Below are positions 41,369 through 49,075 of a DNA stretch of 55,307 nt, piece after piece. The stretch is taken from contig DLAP01000062.1 of the NCBI GenBank assembly GCA_002493965.1, positions 1 through 55,307 on the forward strand. Direction: 5' to 3'. The notes under the pieces are model-generated. The model searched no databases, had not been told where the DNA came from, and saw only the letters and a program-made list of their open reading frames with translations. Source of the stretch: Clostridiales bacterium UBA7044 (GTDB lineage Bacteria > Bacillota > Clostridia > Oscillospirales > Oscillospiraceae). Each line of letters begins with the position of its first letter. The first letter of the stretch is position 1. The translations under genes were made by a program, and so were the position numbers.

Positions 41369-41393
41369 TTTTCATCCTGCTTTCTTCATTTAG

Positions 41394-41462
41394 TTTTACG
41401 TTAAACCAAACAAACCATACTGCACCATCTGGGTGTTTCTGATCATTTCCGTTAATTTAACG
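41394..41462 (-). promoter_or_regulatory. Probable LacI operators upstream of the binding-protein gene
   Basis: TTTTACGTTAAACC (41394-41407) is identical to a 14-mer in the lacI promoter (42657-42670). A second site, CGTTAA-T-TTAACG (41450-41462), is a perfect palindrome with the same half-site. Confidence 0.7.
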
Positions 41463-41551
41463 TTCAACCATATGGTACCAAAAAGTTCGTAATTTGTAAA
41501 TAGGCAGTTCATCCATATTTTTCTATATTTTTTTGTACAGAAATGACAAAA

Positions 41552-41590
41552 GCCAGGACAGGGCCTGTTTCGGCTTGTCCTGGCGCTTTT
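41552..41590 (-). terminator. Terminator of lacI
   Basis: GCCAGGACA / TGTCCTGGC stem flanked by AAAA/TTTT. On the minus strand it is followed by TTTTGTCATTT. Confidence 0.85.
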
Positions 41591-41593
41591 GTT

Positions 41594-42610
41594 TCATATG
41601 GCGCGAACGCTGTCTCTCTGGATCAGGCGTACCGGCATGATCTGGTTGTGGTTGCTGACCGGCTCTCCTTCCAGCAGACGGATCATACATTCCGCCGCCA
41701 TGCGTCCCTTGAGCATCGCGTCCTGGTGGACAGTGGTCAGCATGGGCATGGTCATCCGGCTCCAGTTGATGTCATCAAAGCCCACAACGGAAATATCCCG
41801 TGGCACCATCCGTCCCGCCTGCTGAAGGCCTGACATAATCCCCGCCGCAAGCATATCCGCCGTGGCGAACACAGCAGTGAAGCCGTTCCGTTTGGCCATC
41901 TCCGCTCCCAGGGCTATCATTTTCGAAGTGGAAAATTCACACTCATACACCAGGCCCGGATCGAAGGCAATCCCGTGATCATGCAGGGCCTTCCGGTAGC
42001 CCAGAAGCCGCTGCTCCACAACGCCCCCGGATTTTATCGCGGGACCGGCAAACACAATTCGTTTATGCCCGTTCTCAATCAAATGCTCCGTAGCAAGGCG
42101 CGCGCCCTCAAAATCCTGAAGGCCGATGTTCACCATACGGCCCAGATTGCGGATATAGCTGTCCGTCAGCACCACCGGCATTTTTAGTTCCCGGAGGGTC
42201 TGGTAAAAGGGCTCATCCTCAAACAGGCCGGGCATAAAGACGCCCTCCACGTTCCAGTTCCGGATAAACTGCAGCAGGCCCTCGCTCTCGGAGATGGCCC
42301 GGATCATCAGGAAATACCCCTGCTCCCGCAGGGCCTTTTCCACCGCGCTGGTCAGATCCATAAAGAACGGGTCGGACATAAATTTTTCCTGATCCCGGGA
42401 TTCCAGATGGTTGATCAGCGCTACCACCTTGGAGGACCGGGTTTTCATAGCCCGGGCCGACATATTCGGCACATATTCCCGCTCCCGAATAATTTCGTTG
42501 ATCAGCTCCACCGTGTGGGCGGACACCCGGTTGGTTCGTCCGTGGATCACGTTGCTCACGGTTGTGGCACTGACCCCGGCTTCTTTGGCGATATCCTCAA
42601 TTGTGACCAT
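41594..42610 (-). CDS. LacI-family transcriptional regulator of the glucan locus
   Basis: 338 residues. The HTH and hinge occupy residues 1-60 (TIEDIAKEAGVSATTVSNVI, then RVSAHTVELINEI), followed by a periplasmic-binding-protein-like sensor domain (GRMVPRDISVVGFDDINWSR near residue 270). It should repress in the absence of its sugar ligand. Its own promoter contains TTTTACGTTAAACC between -35 and -10, the same sequence as upstream of the binding-protein gene, so it likely controls itself and the transport/phosphorylase operon. Confidence 0.94.
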   Translation of the reverse strand: MVTIEDIAKEAGVSATTVSNVIHGRTNRVSAHTVELINEIIREREYVPNMSARAMKTRSSKVVALINHLESRDQEKFMSDPFFMDLTSAVEKALREQGYFLMIRAISESEGLLQFIRNWNVEGVFMPGLFEDEPFYQTLRELKMPVVLTDSYIRNLGRMVNIGLQDFEGARLATEHLIENGHKRIVFAGPAIKSGGVVEQRLLGYRKALHDHGIAFDPGLVYECEFSTSKMIALGAEMAKRNGFTAVFATADMLAAGIMSGLQQAGRMVPRDISVVGFDDINWSRMTMPMLTTVHQDAMLKGRMAAECMIRLLEGEPVSNHNQIMPVRLIQRDSVRAI

Positions 42611-42655
42611 ACTGTGTTCTCCAAATCAAACATGTAAAGTTTGGTTGCTATTTAT

Positions 42656-42684
42656 ATTTTACGTTAAACCCAGCCATTTGTCAA
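42656..42684 (-). promoter_or_regulatory. lacI promoter with embedded operator
   Basis: Minus strand TTGACA (42679-42684), 17 bp, TAAAAT (42656-42661). The 14-mer TTTTACGTTAAACC (42657-42670) covers the -10 and part of the spacer. Confidence 0.78.
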
Positions 42685-42690
42685 GGAAAA

Positions 42691-42714
42691 GGCAGCAGTC
42701 ATTTGGCTGCTGCC
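42691..42714 (-). terminator. Terminator of the beta-helix/discoidin operon
   Basis: GGCAGCAG / CTGCTGCC stem followed on the minus strand by TTTTCC, immediately before the lacI -35. Confidence 0.75.
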
Positions 42715-42769
42715 CTAAAAAAGGATCCTGTCTTGTCAGAAAAGGGGATCCTCTCTCCGTATTCGGACA

Positions 42770-43393
42770 TTATGGTGCGTACACCTCAACCTCCGCCGCC
42801 TGCCCGCCCTTGGCTCCGGTGTTGGCATAGAACTGGAACCGGACATATCGGCCCTGGGCAGGGGCCGCAAATTCCAGGTAGACGCTGTTATCCGTGTTGG
42901 GGTCAAAGGTGAGGGTCGTTCTGGGATAGGCCGTCACGAAGTTCTCTCCGTCCTCGCTGACCAGAATTTCAATGTCCTGGGTTCTCGCGCTCCAGATCCG
43001 GCTGGGGTTCAGCAGCACCCGGGCAGAGCCCATCTGGACGCTCTCCTCCAGGTCGATGGTCACGTCGTTGGGATAATCGCCGGATTCCCCTTCCCAGTAG
43101 GTAAACCGATCGCCGTCGTTCACGTTCCGGCAGTTATAGACATCCGTCTGGCCGCTCTGTTTAGCCTCTTTCCCCAAGGCCAGATTCTCGCCGTAGTCAA
43201 TGGGCTCCGTCACCGGGATCGTCCACTCCGGATGCTCTTCAAAGCCCGTCTGCTCCGGGGTTGTCACCAGGGTCACGTTGGGATTGGGCGCCTCCGGTTC
43301 TTCCCGGCCTAAAGCCCACACGGTCAGCCCCAGACAGACGCAGATCACAAGGCACAGGCAGACAATCAGAATGTTCTTTTGCTTTTCTCCCAT
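42770..43393 (-). CDS. Membrane-anchored F5/8-type C (discoidin, CBM32-like) domain protein
   Basis: 207 residues from the ATG at 43393 (AAGGAG upstream). One membrane helix at residues ~8-27 anchors the protein, then a Pro/Thr-rich linker. From about residue 65 a discoidin fold follows: NLALGKEAKQSGQ, NVNDGDRFTYWEG, VTIDLEESVQMGSARVLL, and a closing EVEVYAP. This domain usually binds galactosides, other glycans or the cell surface. It has no enzyme domain and lies 16 bp downstream of the beta-helix protein gene, so it may help hold substrate for that protein. Confidence 0.85.
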   Translation of the reverse strand: MGEKQKNILIVCLCLVICVCLGLTVWALGREEPEAPNPNVTLVTTPEQTGFEEHPEWTIPVTEPIDYGENLALGKEAKQSGQTDVYNCRNVNDGDRFTYWEGESGDYPNDVTIDLEESVQMGSARVLLNPSRIWSARTQDIEILVSEDGENFVTAYPRTTLTFDPNTDNSVYLEFAAPAQGRYVRFQFYANTGAKGGQAAEVEVYAP

Positions 43394-43409
43394 GGTAGCC
43401 ACTCCTTCC

Positions 43410-44963
43410 TTATTCCCCCGCGGAGAACAGGATATTCTCCGTAAACTTATCCAGAGACGTACTGATGTTATCCCGGACATTGTCCTGGGTCACGGGAGCC
43501 CCCATGATTTCCAAATTCTTCACTGTCACATTGGTGACTTTATGCTCCTCGTCCGCGCCCATCATCCGGATGGGGCAGAGATTGCCCTCCCGGAAGTCGA
43601 TGGTATCGTCTCCGTAGAGCACATGGATCCCGTCATACACCACATCGTCTACAGTCCCCCGCTTGGTAGTGCTGGACCAGCTGCTGGCCCCGATGGTGAT
43701 ATCGATGAGCTGGGCGTTATCCCCGGCATCGCCCTTGCCCATGGAGGCATCCTCCACGGTGATATTCTCATAGCGGATGCCGGAAATGCCCGCGTCGTCC
43801 GCGTTGTGGATGCTCATAACCGGCTTGTGGAAGTTGTGAAGTACGGTAATATCCCGGAAGGTAATATCCGTAATGGTGGGTTTCAGCTTGCCGCCCTTAT
43901 TGGTTTCGTAGCCGATTTCCATGGATTGGGCCAGATCGGTCCAGACCTGACAATTTTCGAAAGTCACTCTGGCGCTGTCGGTACCCTTGACGCTGGAGTA
44001 GTTCTTCACCACCAGGCTGTCGTCCCAGCTGCGAACGAAGCTGTTCTTCACCAGAATATCCTGGCAGGACTGGATGGTGATGCCGTCGCCGTTGGGCCGG
44101 GCGGTGAGAATCTTCACGCCGTCTACGGTCACATCGCTGCATTCATATAGATTCAGGCACCAGGCGTTAGGATCCAGCATGGCAAGGCCCTGGATGGTCA
44201 CGTTCTCACAGCCGCTTAAGCTTATGGGCACATAGGCCGTCCGTCTGTCCAGCATCCAGCTGTCGTGATTGGAGCCGTCGATCCAGCCATGGCCCCGGAG
44301 GGTCACGTCACTGACCTTGTCCCCCACCACAATGCCCTGGACAATGGCGCCGCCGGAGATGTACACCTCCATGCCGCTGCTGAGCACCATAGCGTCCATG
44401 GTCCAGGCCCCGGGTCCGATGTATTTTACGGTGTCGGTGCTTGACCTGGGGGCGTCATAGTCGATGGCGTTGGCAAATACGTACATGGCATTCATGGCGC
44501 TGCCGCCCCACTCCACGGTGTAGACGTTTGGCTCCGCAATGGAGAAGGTGATCACATTTCCCTCTACCTTCGGTTCGATGCCGCTGGCAAGGGGCCGCAC
44601 CACTACGTCTCCCAGGTCGGTCTGCCCCTCCACCGTGATTTCCATAGTCACCGGGGCCCCGTCAAAGTCAAAGGAGGTGATGGGAGCCGTGGACAAGGAG
44701 GGCTTGTAGTTATTCACCCATTTATGGGTGTTGTTCACCGCCGTATCGTATACAAACAGATCATGGCCGTCTACCTTCATCTGAGCGGTTTCCGAGGCGG
44801 GCACCGGCTTTGGGCCTTCGTAGAGAATCAGGCTGGCAGCTTCCTTTTTCGGGGTGAAGGTCCCGGAGAGGGCAAGCACACAGATCACCACGCTGGCGAT
44901 TGCCACAAGGGAGAGCAGGAGGATCGCCAGATTTTTTCCACAGCGTTTAACGTTGAACTTCAT
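43410..44963 (-). CDS. Surface right-handed beta-helix protein, GH28/GH49-like
   Basis: 517 residues from the ATG at 44963. Signal-anchor helix at residues ~12-34, a beta-sandwich-like N-terminal part (~45-190), then a parallel beta-helix with many NVTIQGL / DVTVDGV / DITFRDI turns. The acidic pattern of polysaccharide hydrolases with this fold is present: an aspartate in RPNGDGIT (about residue 291) and the pair in SWDDSLV (about residue 316), which recalls the D..DD arrangement in GH28 and in GH49 dextranase/isopullulanase. With GH65 enzymes downstream, an alpha-glucan hydrolase is attractive. The family call (GH49 or other) is inference. It probably acts at the cell surface. Confidence 0.78.
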   Translation of the reverse strand: MKFNVKRCGKNLAILLLSLVAIASVVICVLALSGTFTPKKEAASLILYEGPKPVPASETAQMKVDGHDLFVYDTAVNNTHKWVNNYKPSLSTAPITSFDFDGAPVTMEITVEGQTDLGDVVVRPLASGIEPKVEGNVITFSIAEPNVYTVEWGGSAMNAMYVFANAIDYDAPRSSTDTVKYIGPGAWTMDAMVLSSGMEVYISGGAIVQGIVVGDKVSDVTLRGHGWIDGSNHDSWMLDRRTAYVPISLSGCENVTIQGLAMLDPNAWCLNLYECSDVTVDGVKILTARPNGDGITIQSCQDILVKNSFVRSWDDSLVVKNYSSVKGTDSARVTFENCQVWTDLAQSMEIGYETNKGGKLKPTITDITFRDITVLHNFHKPVMSIHNADDAGISGIRYENITVEDASMGKGDAGDNAQLIDITIGASSWSSTTKRGTVDDVVYDGIHVLYGDDTIDFREGNLCPIRMMGADEEHKVTNVTVKNLEIMGAPVTQDNVRDNISTSLDKFTENILFSAGE

Positions 44964-45026
44964 ACGCACCCATCCTTCCAATCAGGTTTATACACAAATT
45001 CTGTCCGCTTTGAACCGTATAGTATT

Positions 45027-45061
45027 ATATTACATTGGGTTTAAAAGCTTGTCAAGCTTTT
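45027..45061 (-). promoter_or_regulatory. Promoter with palindromic operator before the beta-helix gene
   Basis: Minus strand TTGACA (45050-45055), 17 bp, TAATAT (45027-45032). The inverted repeat AAAAGCTTG-T-CAAGCTTTT (45043-45061) covers the -35. It differs from the LacI operator, so another regulator may act here. Confidence 0.65.
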
Positions 45062-45108
45062 CTTCCCATCCATTTCCGGAATGCCACGTTCCATGCGTGC
45101 GCTTAGCC

Positions 45109-45142
45109 AATAGGCCCCCATGCTCAGGCACGGGGGCCTATT
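45109..45142 (-). terminator. Hairpin after hypA
   Basis: AATAGGCCCCC / GGGGGCCTATT, 11-bp perfect arms, directly downstream of the hypA stop. No T run. Confidence 0.6.
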
Positions 45143-45148
45143 CGACTT

Positions 45149-45493
45149 TTATACCACTTCGATGTCCTTGATGTTGATTTCGTTTCCTGTGACCAGGTAG
45201 GTATTGCCGCTGCCGCAGTGGGGACACTGGCGGGCATAGGCAGTGGTTTTGTAGGTCTGTTTACAGTCCTGGCAGTAAGAGATGGCCTCCAAAATCACCA
45301 GTTCCAGTTCTGTTTCCTGCAAATGGACGGTCTTCTTTTTCGCCCACTGGAAGCAGTCGGTAAACAGTTCCGGCACTACGGAGGAAACCTCGCCCACCTC
45401 CATGCGCAGCTTCAGGACCTTGTCAACCTCGTTTTCCTTCGCCGCCTGCTCCACCTGGTCAATGACCTGCATGACGATTCCCAGTTCGTGCAT
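45149..45493 (-). CDS. hypA: HypA nickel metallochaperone
   Basis: A 114-residue HypA, which binds nickel through the N-terminal MHE (H2, E3) and has a structural zinc site made of C74, C77, C90 and C93 (CQDC and CPHC). It normally works with HypB to deliver nickel to [NiFe]-hydrogenase or urease. Its ATG follows the stop of the 951-residue flavoprotein gene directly, so they are co-translated. The window has no hydrogenase, urease or hypCDEF, which makes the nickel client unclear. Confidence 0.95.
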   Translation of the reverse strand: MHELGIVMQVIDQVEQAAKENEVDKVLKLRMEVGEVSSVVPELFTDCFQWAKKKTVHLQETELELVILEAISYCQDCKQTYKTTAYARQCPHCGSGNTYLVTGNEINIKDIEVV

Positions 45494-48349
45494 TTACTTT
45501 TTCCCGGCCTTCTTCGCCTGCTTGAAAGCGCGGCGCTTCTTTGCCATCTCCCTGGCCTCCGGACTGCCAGAGTAGAGGGCGATCTTCACGGCACGCTTCA
45601 GGGCATAACCGGCCATACCCAGGATCTTATCTTCACCCATCCGCATATCGGTGCACTCGGGATGATCCCGGATCAGATGGATGGCGTCGAACCGACACCG
45701 GGTGGTACACAGGCCGCAGCCGATACACTTGTTGGGGTCCACATAGGCAGCGCCGCAGGACAGGCACCGAGCCGTCTCGATCTTGATCTGCTCCTCGGTG
45801 AGGGTGCCGTGGGCATCCCGGAAGGAGTGGTGGTCGATATTGGGATTCATTTCCGCTTCCTGACGGCCTGCATGGTCGTAGGAGGGATAAGTCAGGTCTT
45901 CCTTGTTCAGGGGCTGGTAGTCTCTCCGGTCCCGGCCGATGGTCATGGAAGCGCCGGGGCGCACATGACGGTGGAGGCTCTCCGCCGCCTGATGACCTGC
46001 CGCAATGGCATCAATGACAAATCGGGGGCCGGTGTACACGTCGCCGCCCACGAAGATATCCTCGTCCGCGGTCTGGTAGGTCAGCGAATCCGCCACGGGG
46101 TAATTGCCGTGCCAGAACTCCACCTTGGTGCCGTCCAAGAGGCTTCCCCACTCGATGGCCTGACCGATGGCGAAGATGATCTGACCAGCGGGAACTTCCA
46201 TGGTCTCGTTCTCATCATAGACAGGGTTGAAGCGCTTGGTTTCCGGGTCGATGGTCCGCAGGCACTTTTTCAGCACAATGCCACATACATGACCGTTTTC
46301 ATCCACCTTGACCTCCTTGGGGCCCCAGGACGGATGCAGCTGGACGCCCTCTTCCAGAGCTTCCTCAATTTCCGCCTTGCTTGCGGGCATAGTGTCCCGG
46401 TCCTCCAGGCAGAACATACTGACAGACTTCGCGCCCAGCCGTGTGGCATTTCCGGCGCAGTCGATAGCCACGTTGCCGCCGCCGATGACCACCACGTCTC
46501 CCTCGAACCGCTCCTGCTTCTCAAAGGCACCGCGCAGATAGCTGACCGCGATATCCGTGCCGGGAGCGGTGTCATTCGCCACGCCGGGGCGTCTGCCGCC
46601 CTGGCAGCCGATGGCAATGTAGAAGGCCTTGTAGCCCTGGTCTTTCAGCTGCTGGATGGTCACGTCCCTGCCGACCTCCACGCCGCAGCGGATTTCCACG
46701 CCTAACTTCCGCAGAACGTCGATTTCCGCGTCGATTACATCCTTTTCCAGTTTATAACTGGGGATGCCGTAGGTCATCATACCGCCGGGACGGGCGTTCT
46801 TCTCAAACACCGTGGGACGGTAGCCCATGGCAGCCAAATAGTAAGCGGCACTTAAACCCGCAGGGCCGGCGCCGATAATGGCAATCTTTTCGCTCCACTC
46901 CCCATGGACGGAAGGCATGACCTTCTCGGGGACGAACCGGTTTTCCTCCTGCCGCTCCAAATCCGCCACGAACTTCTTCACGGCATCGATGGACACGGGC
47001 TTGTCAATGGTGCCCCGGGTGCAGGCATCCTCACAGCGCTTGTTACAGATGCGCCCGCAGACCGCCGGGAAGGGGTTCTCGGATTTGATGACCTCCAACG
47101 CCTCCCGGTACTTGCCGTCTCTCGCCAGCTTCAGGTAGGCCTGGACGGGCACATGGGCAGGACAGGCAGCCTTACAGGGGGCAGAGCCAGTGGGATAGGT
47201 ATTGTGAAGCCGGGCAGTATCCCGGTATTCCTCGTCCCAGGCGTACTCGCCCCATTTGATCTTGTCAGGCAGCGGGGCGTGGGGGTAGGTAACGGCAGAG
47301 CCGTCCTTTTTGCACAGCTTCTGGCCCAGCTTCACGGCGCCTGCGGGACAGGTTTCCACGCACTTGCCGCAGGCCATGCAGTTTTCCTTTTCCACCCTGG
47401 CGGTATAGGCGCTGCGGGAGAGGTTGGGGGTGTTGAACAGCAGGGAGGTGCGCAGGGCGTTGCAGATCTTCACGTCGCAGTTGCAGATGTCGAAGATTTT
47501 ATTCGCGCCGTCAATATTGGTGATCTGATGGACGAAGCCGTTCTTCTCCGCAAGCTTTAGGATTTCCAGAGCCCGCTCTTTTGTGATGTAGTGGGCACGG
47601 CCCGTCTCCACGGTATAGTCCGCCATATCGCCCAGCTGAATGCACCAGTCGTCCACATCGTCGGCACAGCCGTCGCCCAGCACAGAGCGAGATGCCCGGC
47701 AGGAGCAGATGCCGGCTGAGATGTGGCCCTCGTATTTTTTCAGCCAGTAGGAGATATGTTCCAGATCCACAGACTGATTCTCTGCTTCAATCGCCTTCTC
47801 CACGGGGATCACGTGCATACCGATGCCATCGCCTCCGGGAGGGATCATCTGGGTGATACCCGCCAGGGGGATGAAGGTCATCCGCTCAAAGAAGGAGGCC
47901 ACAGCGGGGTTCTTCTCGATCCGCTCCACAGTGGAGTTGAACAGCTCCGCCGAGCCGGGGACGTAGAAGGGCAGCCGGTAGCGCTTGATCCGGGGCTTAT
48001 CCTTCAGTTCCCCGTCATGGTCGTAGTTATCGCCGTAATCATATTCCAGAATGCCGATGACGGACATTTCCTCCAGAAGCTCCCGCAGGTGGGTAGGCTC
48101 CACCTCCGGATTCATCTTCACAAGTTCCTCAAAGGTATAGAACTTGCGCAGCTTCATCTTGTTGCCGATGTCGCACATCTCCGGGGTCAGGACTTCCTTC
48201 AGACCCCAGTATTCCGGGTCGTTGCTGGTGATGCCCAGGATCTTGTGGGCCGCCACGTCAGTGATCTTCCGTCCCAGCTTCAGATATCGCTTGTCGGGAT
48301 TTTCTTCTCCCTGATATTTGCTCAGGATTTTGTCGTTCTGTTTTGGCAT
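45494..48349 (-). CDS. Large 4Fe-4S/FAD oxidoreductase (GltD-like core with extra Fe-S modules)
   Basis: 951 residues, no signal peptide. Residues ~1-310 form a cysteine-bearing module (CSCR near 215, CADDVDDWC, CNCDVKIC near 291). A 4Fe-4S motif CMACGKCVETCPAG follows near 325. Next comes the GltD-type cysteine domain (APCKAACPAHVPVQ to CEDACTRG). The two-Rossmann flavoprotein core has FAD-binding IIGAGPAGLSAA near 490 and a NAD(P)-binding VIGGGNVAIDCA near 635. At the C-terminus (about 870-905) are two more cluster motifs (CLSCGAAYVDPNKC and CIGCGLCTTRC). It should move electrons between NAD(P)H and an Fe-S partner. The gene overlaps hypB by 28 bp and abuts hypA, a setting not explained by known hydrogenase loci. 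Confidence 0.88.
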   Translation of the reverse strand: MPKQNDKILSKYQGEENPDKRYLKLGRKITDVAAHKILGITSNDPEYWGLKEVLTPEMCDIGNKMKLRKFYTFEELVKMNPEVEPTHLRELLEEMSVIGILEYDYGDNYDHDGELKDKPRIKRYRLPFYVPGSAELFNSTVERIEKNPAVASFFERMTFIPLAGITQMIPPGGDGIGMHVIPVEKAIEAENQSVDLEHISYWLKKYEGHISAGICSCRASRSVLGDGCADDVDDWCIQLGDMADYTVETGRAHYITKERALEILKLAEKNGFVHQITNIDGANKIFDICNCDVKICNALRTSLLFNTPNLSRSAYTARVEKENCMACGKCVETCPAGAVKLGQKLCKKDGSAVTYPHAPLPDKIKWGEYAWDEEYRDTARLHNTYPTGSAPCKAACPAHVPVQAYLKLARDGKYREALEVIKSENPFPAVCGRICNKRCEDACTRGTIDKPVSIDAVKKFVADLERQEENRFVPEKVMPSVHGEWSEKIAIIGAGPAGLSAAYYLAAMGYRPTVFEKNARPGGMMTYGIPSYKLEKDVIDAEIDVLRKLGVEIRCGVEVGRDVTIQQLKDQGYKAFYIAIGCQGGRRPGVANDTAPGTDIAVSYLRGAFEKQERFEGDVVVIGGGNVAIDCAGNATRLGAKSVSMFCLEDRDTMPASKAEIEEALEEGVQLHPSWGPKEVKVDENGHVCGIVLKKCLRTIDPETKRFNPVYDENETMEVPAGQIIFAIGQAIEWGSLLDGTKVEFWHGNYPVADSLTYQTADEDIFVGGDVYTGPRFVIDAIAAGHQAAESLHRHVRPGASMTIGRDRRDYQPLNKEDLTYPSYDHAGRQEAEMNPNIDHHSFRDAHGTLTEEQIKIETARCLSCGAAYVDPNKCIGCGLCTTRCRFDAIHLIRDHPECTDMRMGEDKILGMAGYALKRAVKIALYSGSPEAREMAKKRRAFKQAKKAGKK

Positions 48350-49026
48350 TTCACATCCTCCTTCAGGTTATCGATTGCCCTTTGGAAATAATGCGCTACA
48401 CTGTCCAGGTTTTCTCCGGTTTTCGCGGAGATGGGGATGATCTCCGCCTTCGGATTTCTCGCGCGAATGCTTTCCTTGCAGCGTTCCAGGTCAAAGTCAA
48501 AATAAGCCAGAGTGTCCATTTTATTGATCAGCACCAGACCGCATTTTTCATAAATAAGGGGGTATTTGAGGGGCTTATCATCCCCCTCGGGCACGGACAA
48601 AATGGTCATATTGAGCTGTGCCCCGGTGTCATATTCCGCAGGACAGACCAGATTTCCCACGTTTTCCAGGAAAATAAGGTCAAAATTCTCCGCTCCCAGC
48701 CCTTGCAGCCCCTGCCGTGTCATGTCCGCGTCCAGGTGGCACATGCCTCCGGTATGCAGCTGGATGGAGGGGCAGTGCGTTTTCTCCGCCACCGTCACCG
48801 CATCCACATTGGATTCGATGTCCGCCTCCATGACCCCCACCCGGAACTTAACTTTAAGACGCTGAATGAGAGAAATCAGCGTGGTGGTCTTCCCTGCCCC
48901 GGGGGAGGACATGACATTCACCAGAAGCACGCCCTTTTCATTTAAGTGCTCCCGGAGCATCTGAGCATCCTGGTCGTTGTCCGCAAATACGCTTTTGGCA
49001 AGAACGATGGTTCTGACCTTCTCCAC
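48322..49026 (-). CDS. hypB: HypB-family GTPase (copy 1)
   Basis: 234 residues from the GTG at 49026 (AAAGGATG upstream). A SIMIBI GTPase that drives nickel insertion: P-loop SPGAGKTT (41-48), switch EADIESNVDA, metal-site pair C96-H97 in GGMCHLDADM, LENVGNLVCPAEYD (about 120-133) and the base-recognition NKMD. It lacks the His-rich or CxxCGC N-terminus of some HypBs. Identity with copy 2 is moderate, so this is not a recent duplication. It lies 50 bp downstream of the FAD oxidoreductase gene. Confidence 0.93.
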   Translation of the reverse strand: MEKVRTIVLAKSVFADNDQDAQMLREHLNEKGVLLVNVMSSPGAGKTTTLISLIQRLKVKFRVGVMEADIESNVDAVTVAEKTHCPSIQLHTGGMCHLDADMTRQGLQGLGAENFDLIFLENVGNLVCPAEYDTGAQLNMTILSVPEGDDKPLKYPLIYEKCGLVLINKMDTLAYFDFDLERCKESIRARNPKAEIIPISAKTGENLDSVAHYFQRAIDNLKEDVKCQNRTTKS

Positions 49027-49075
49027 GGTTTCACATCCTTTTATGGGGCGGGGCATTTCTGCCCCGCTGCTATCG

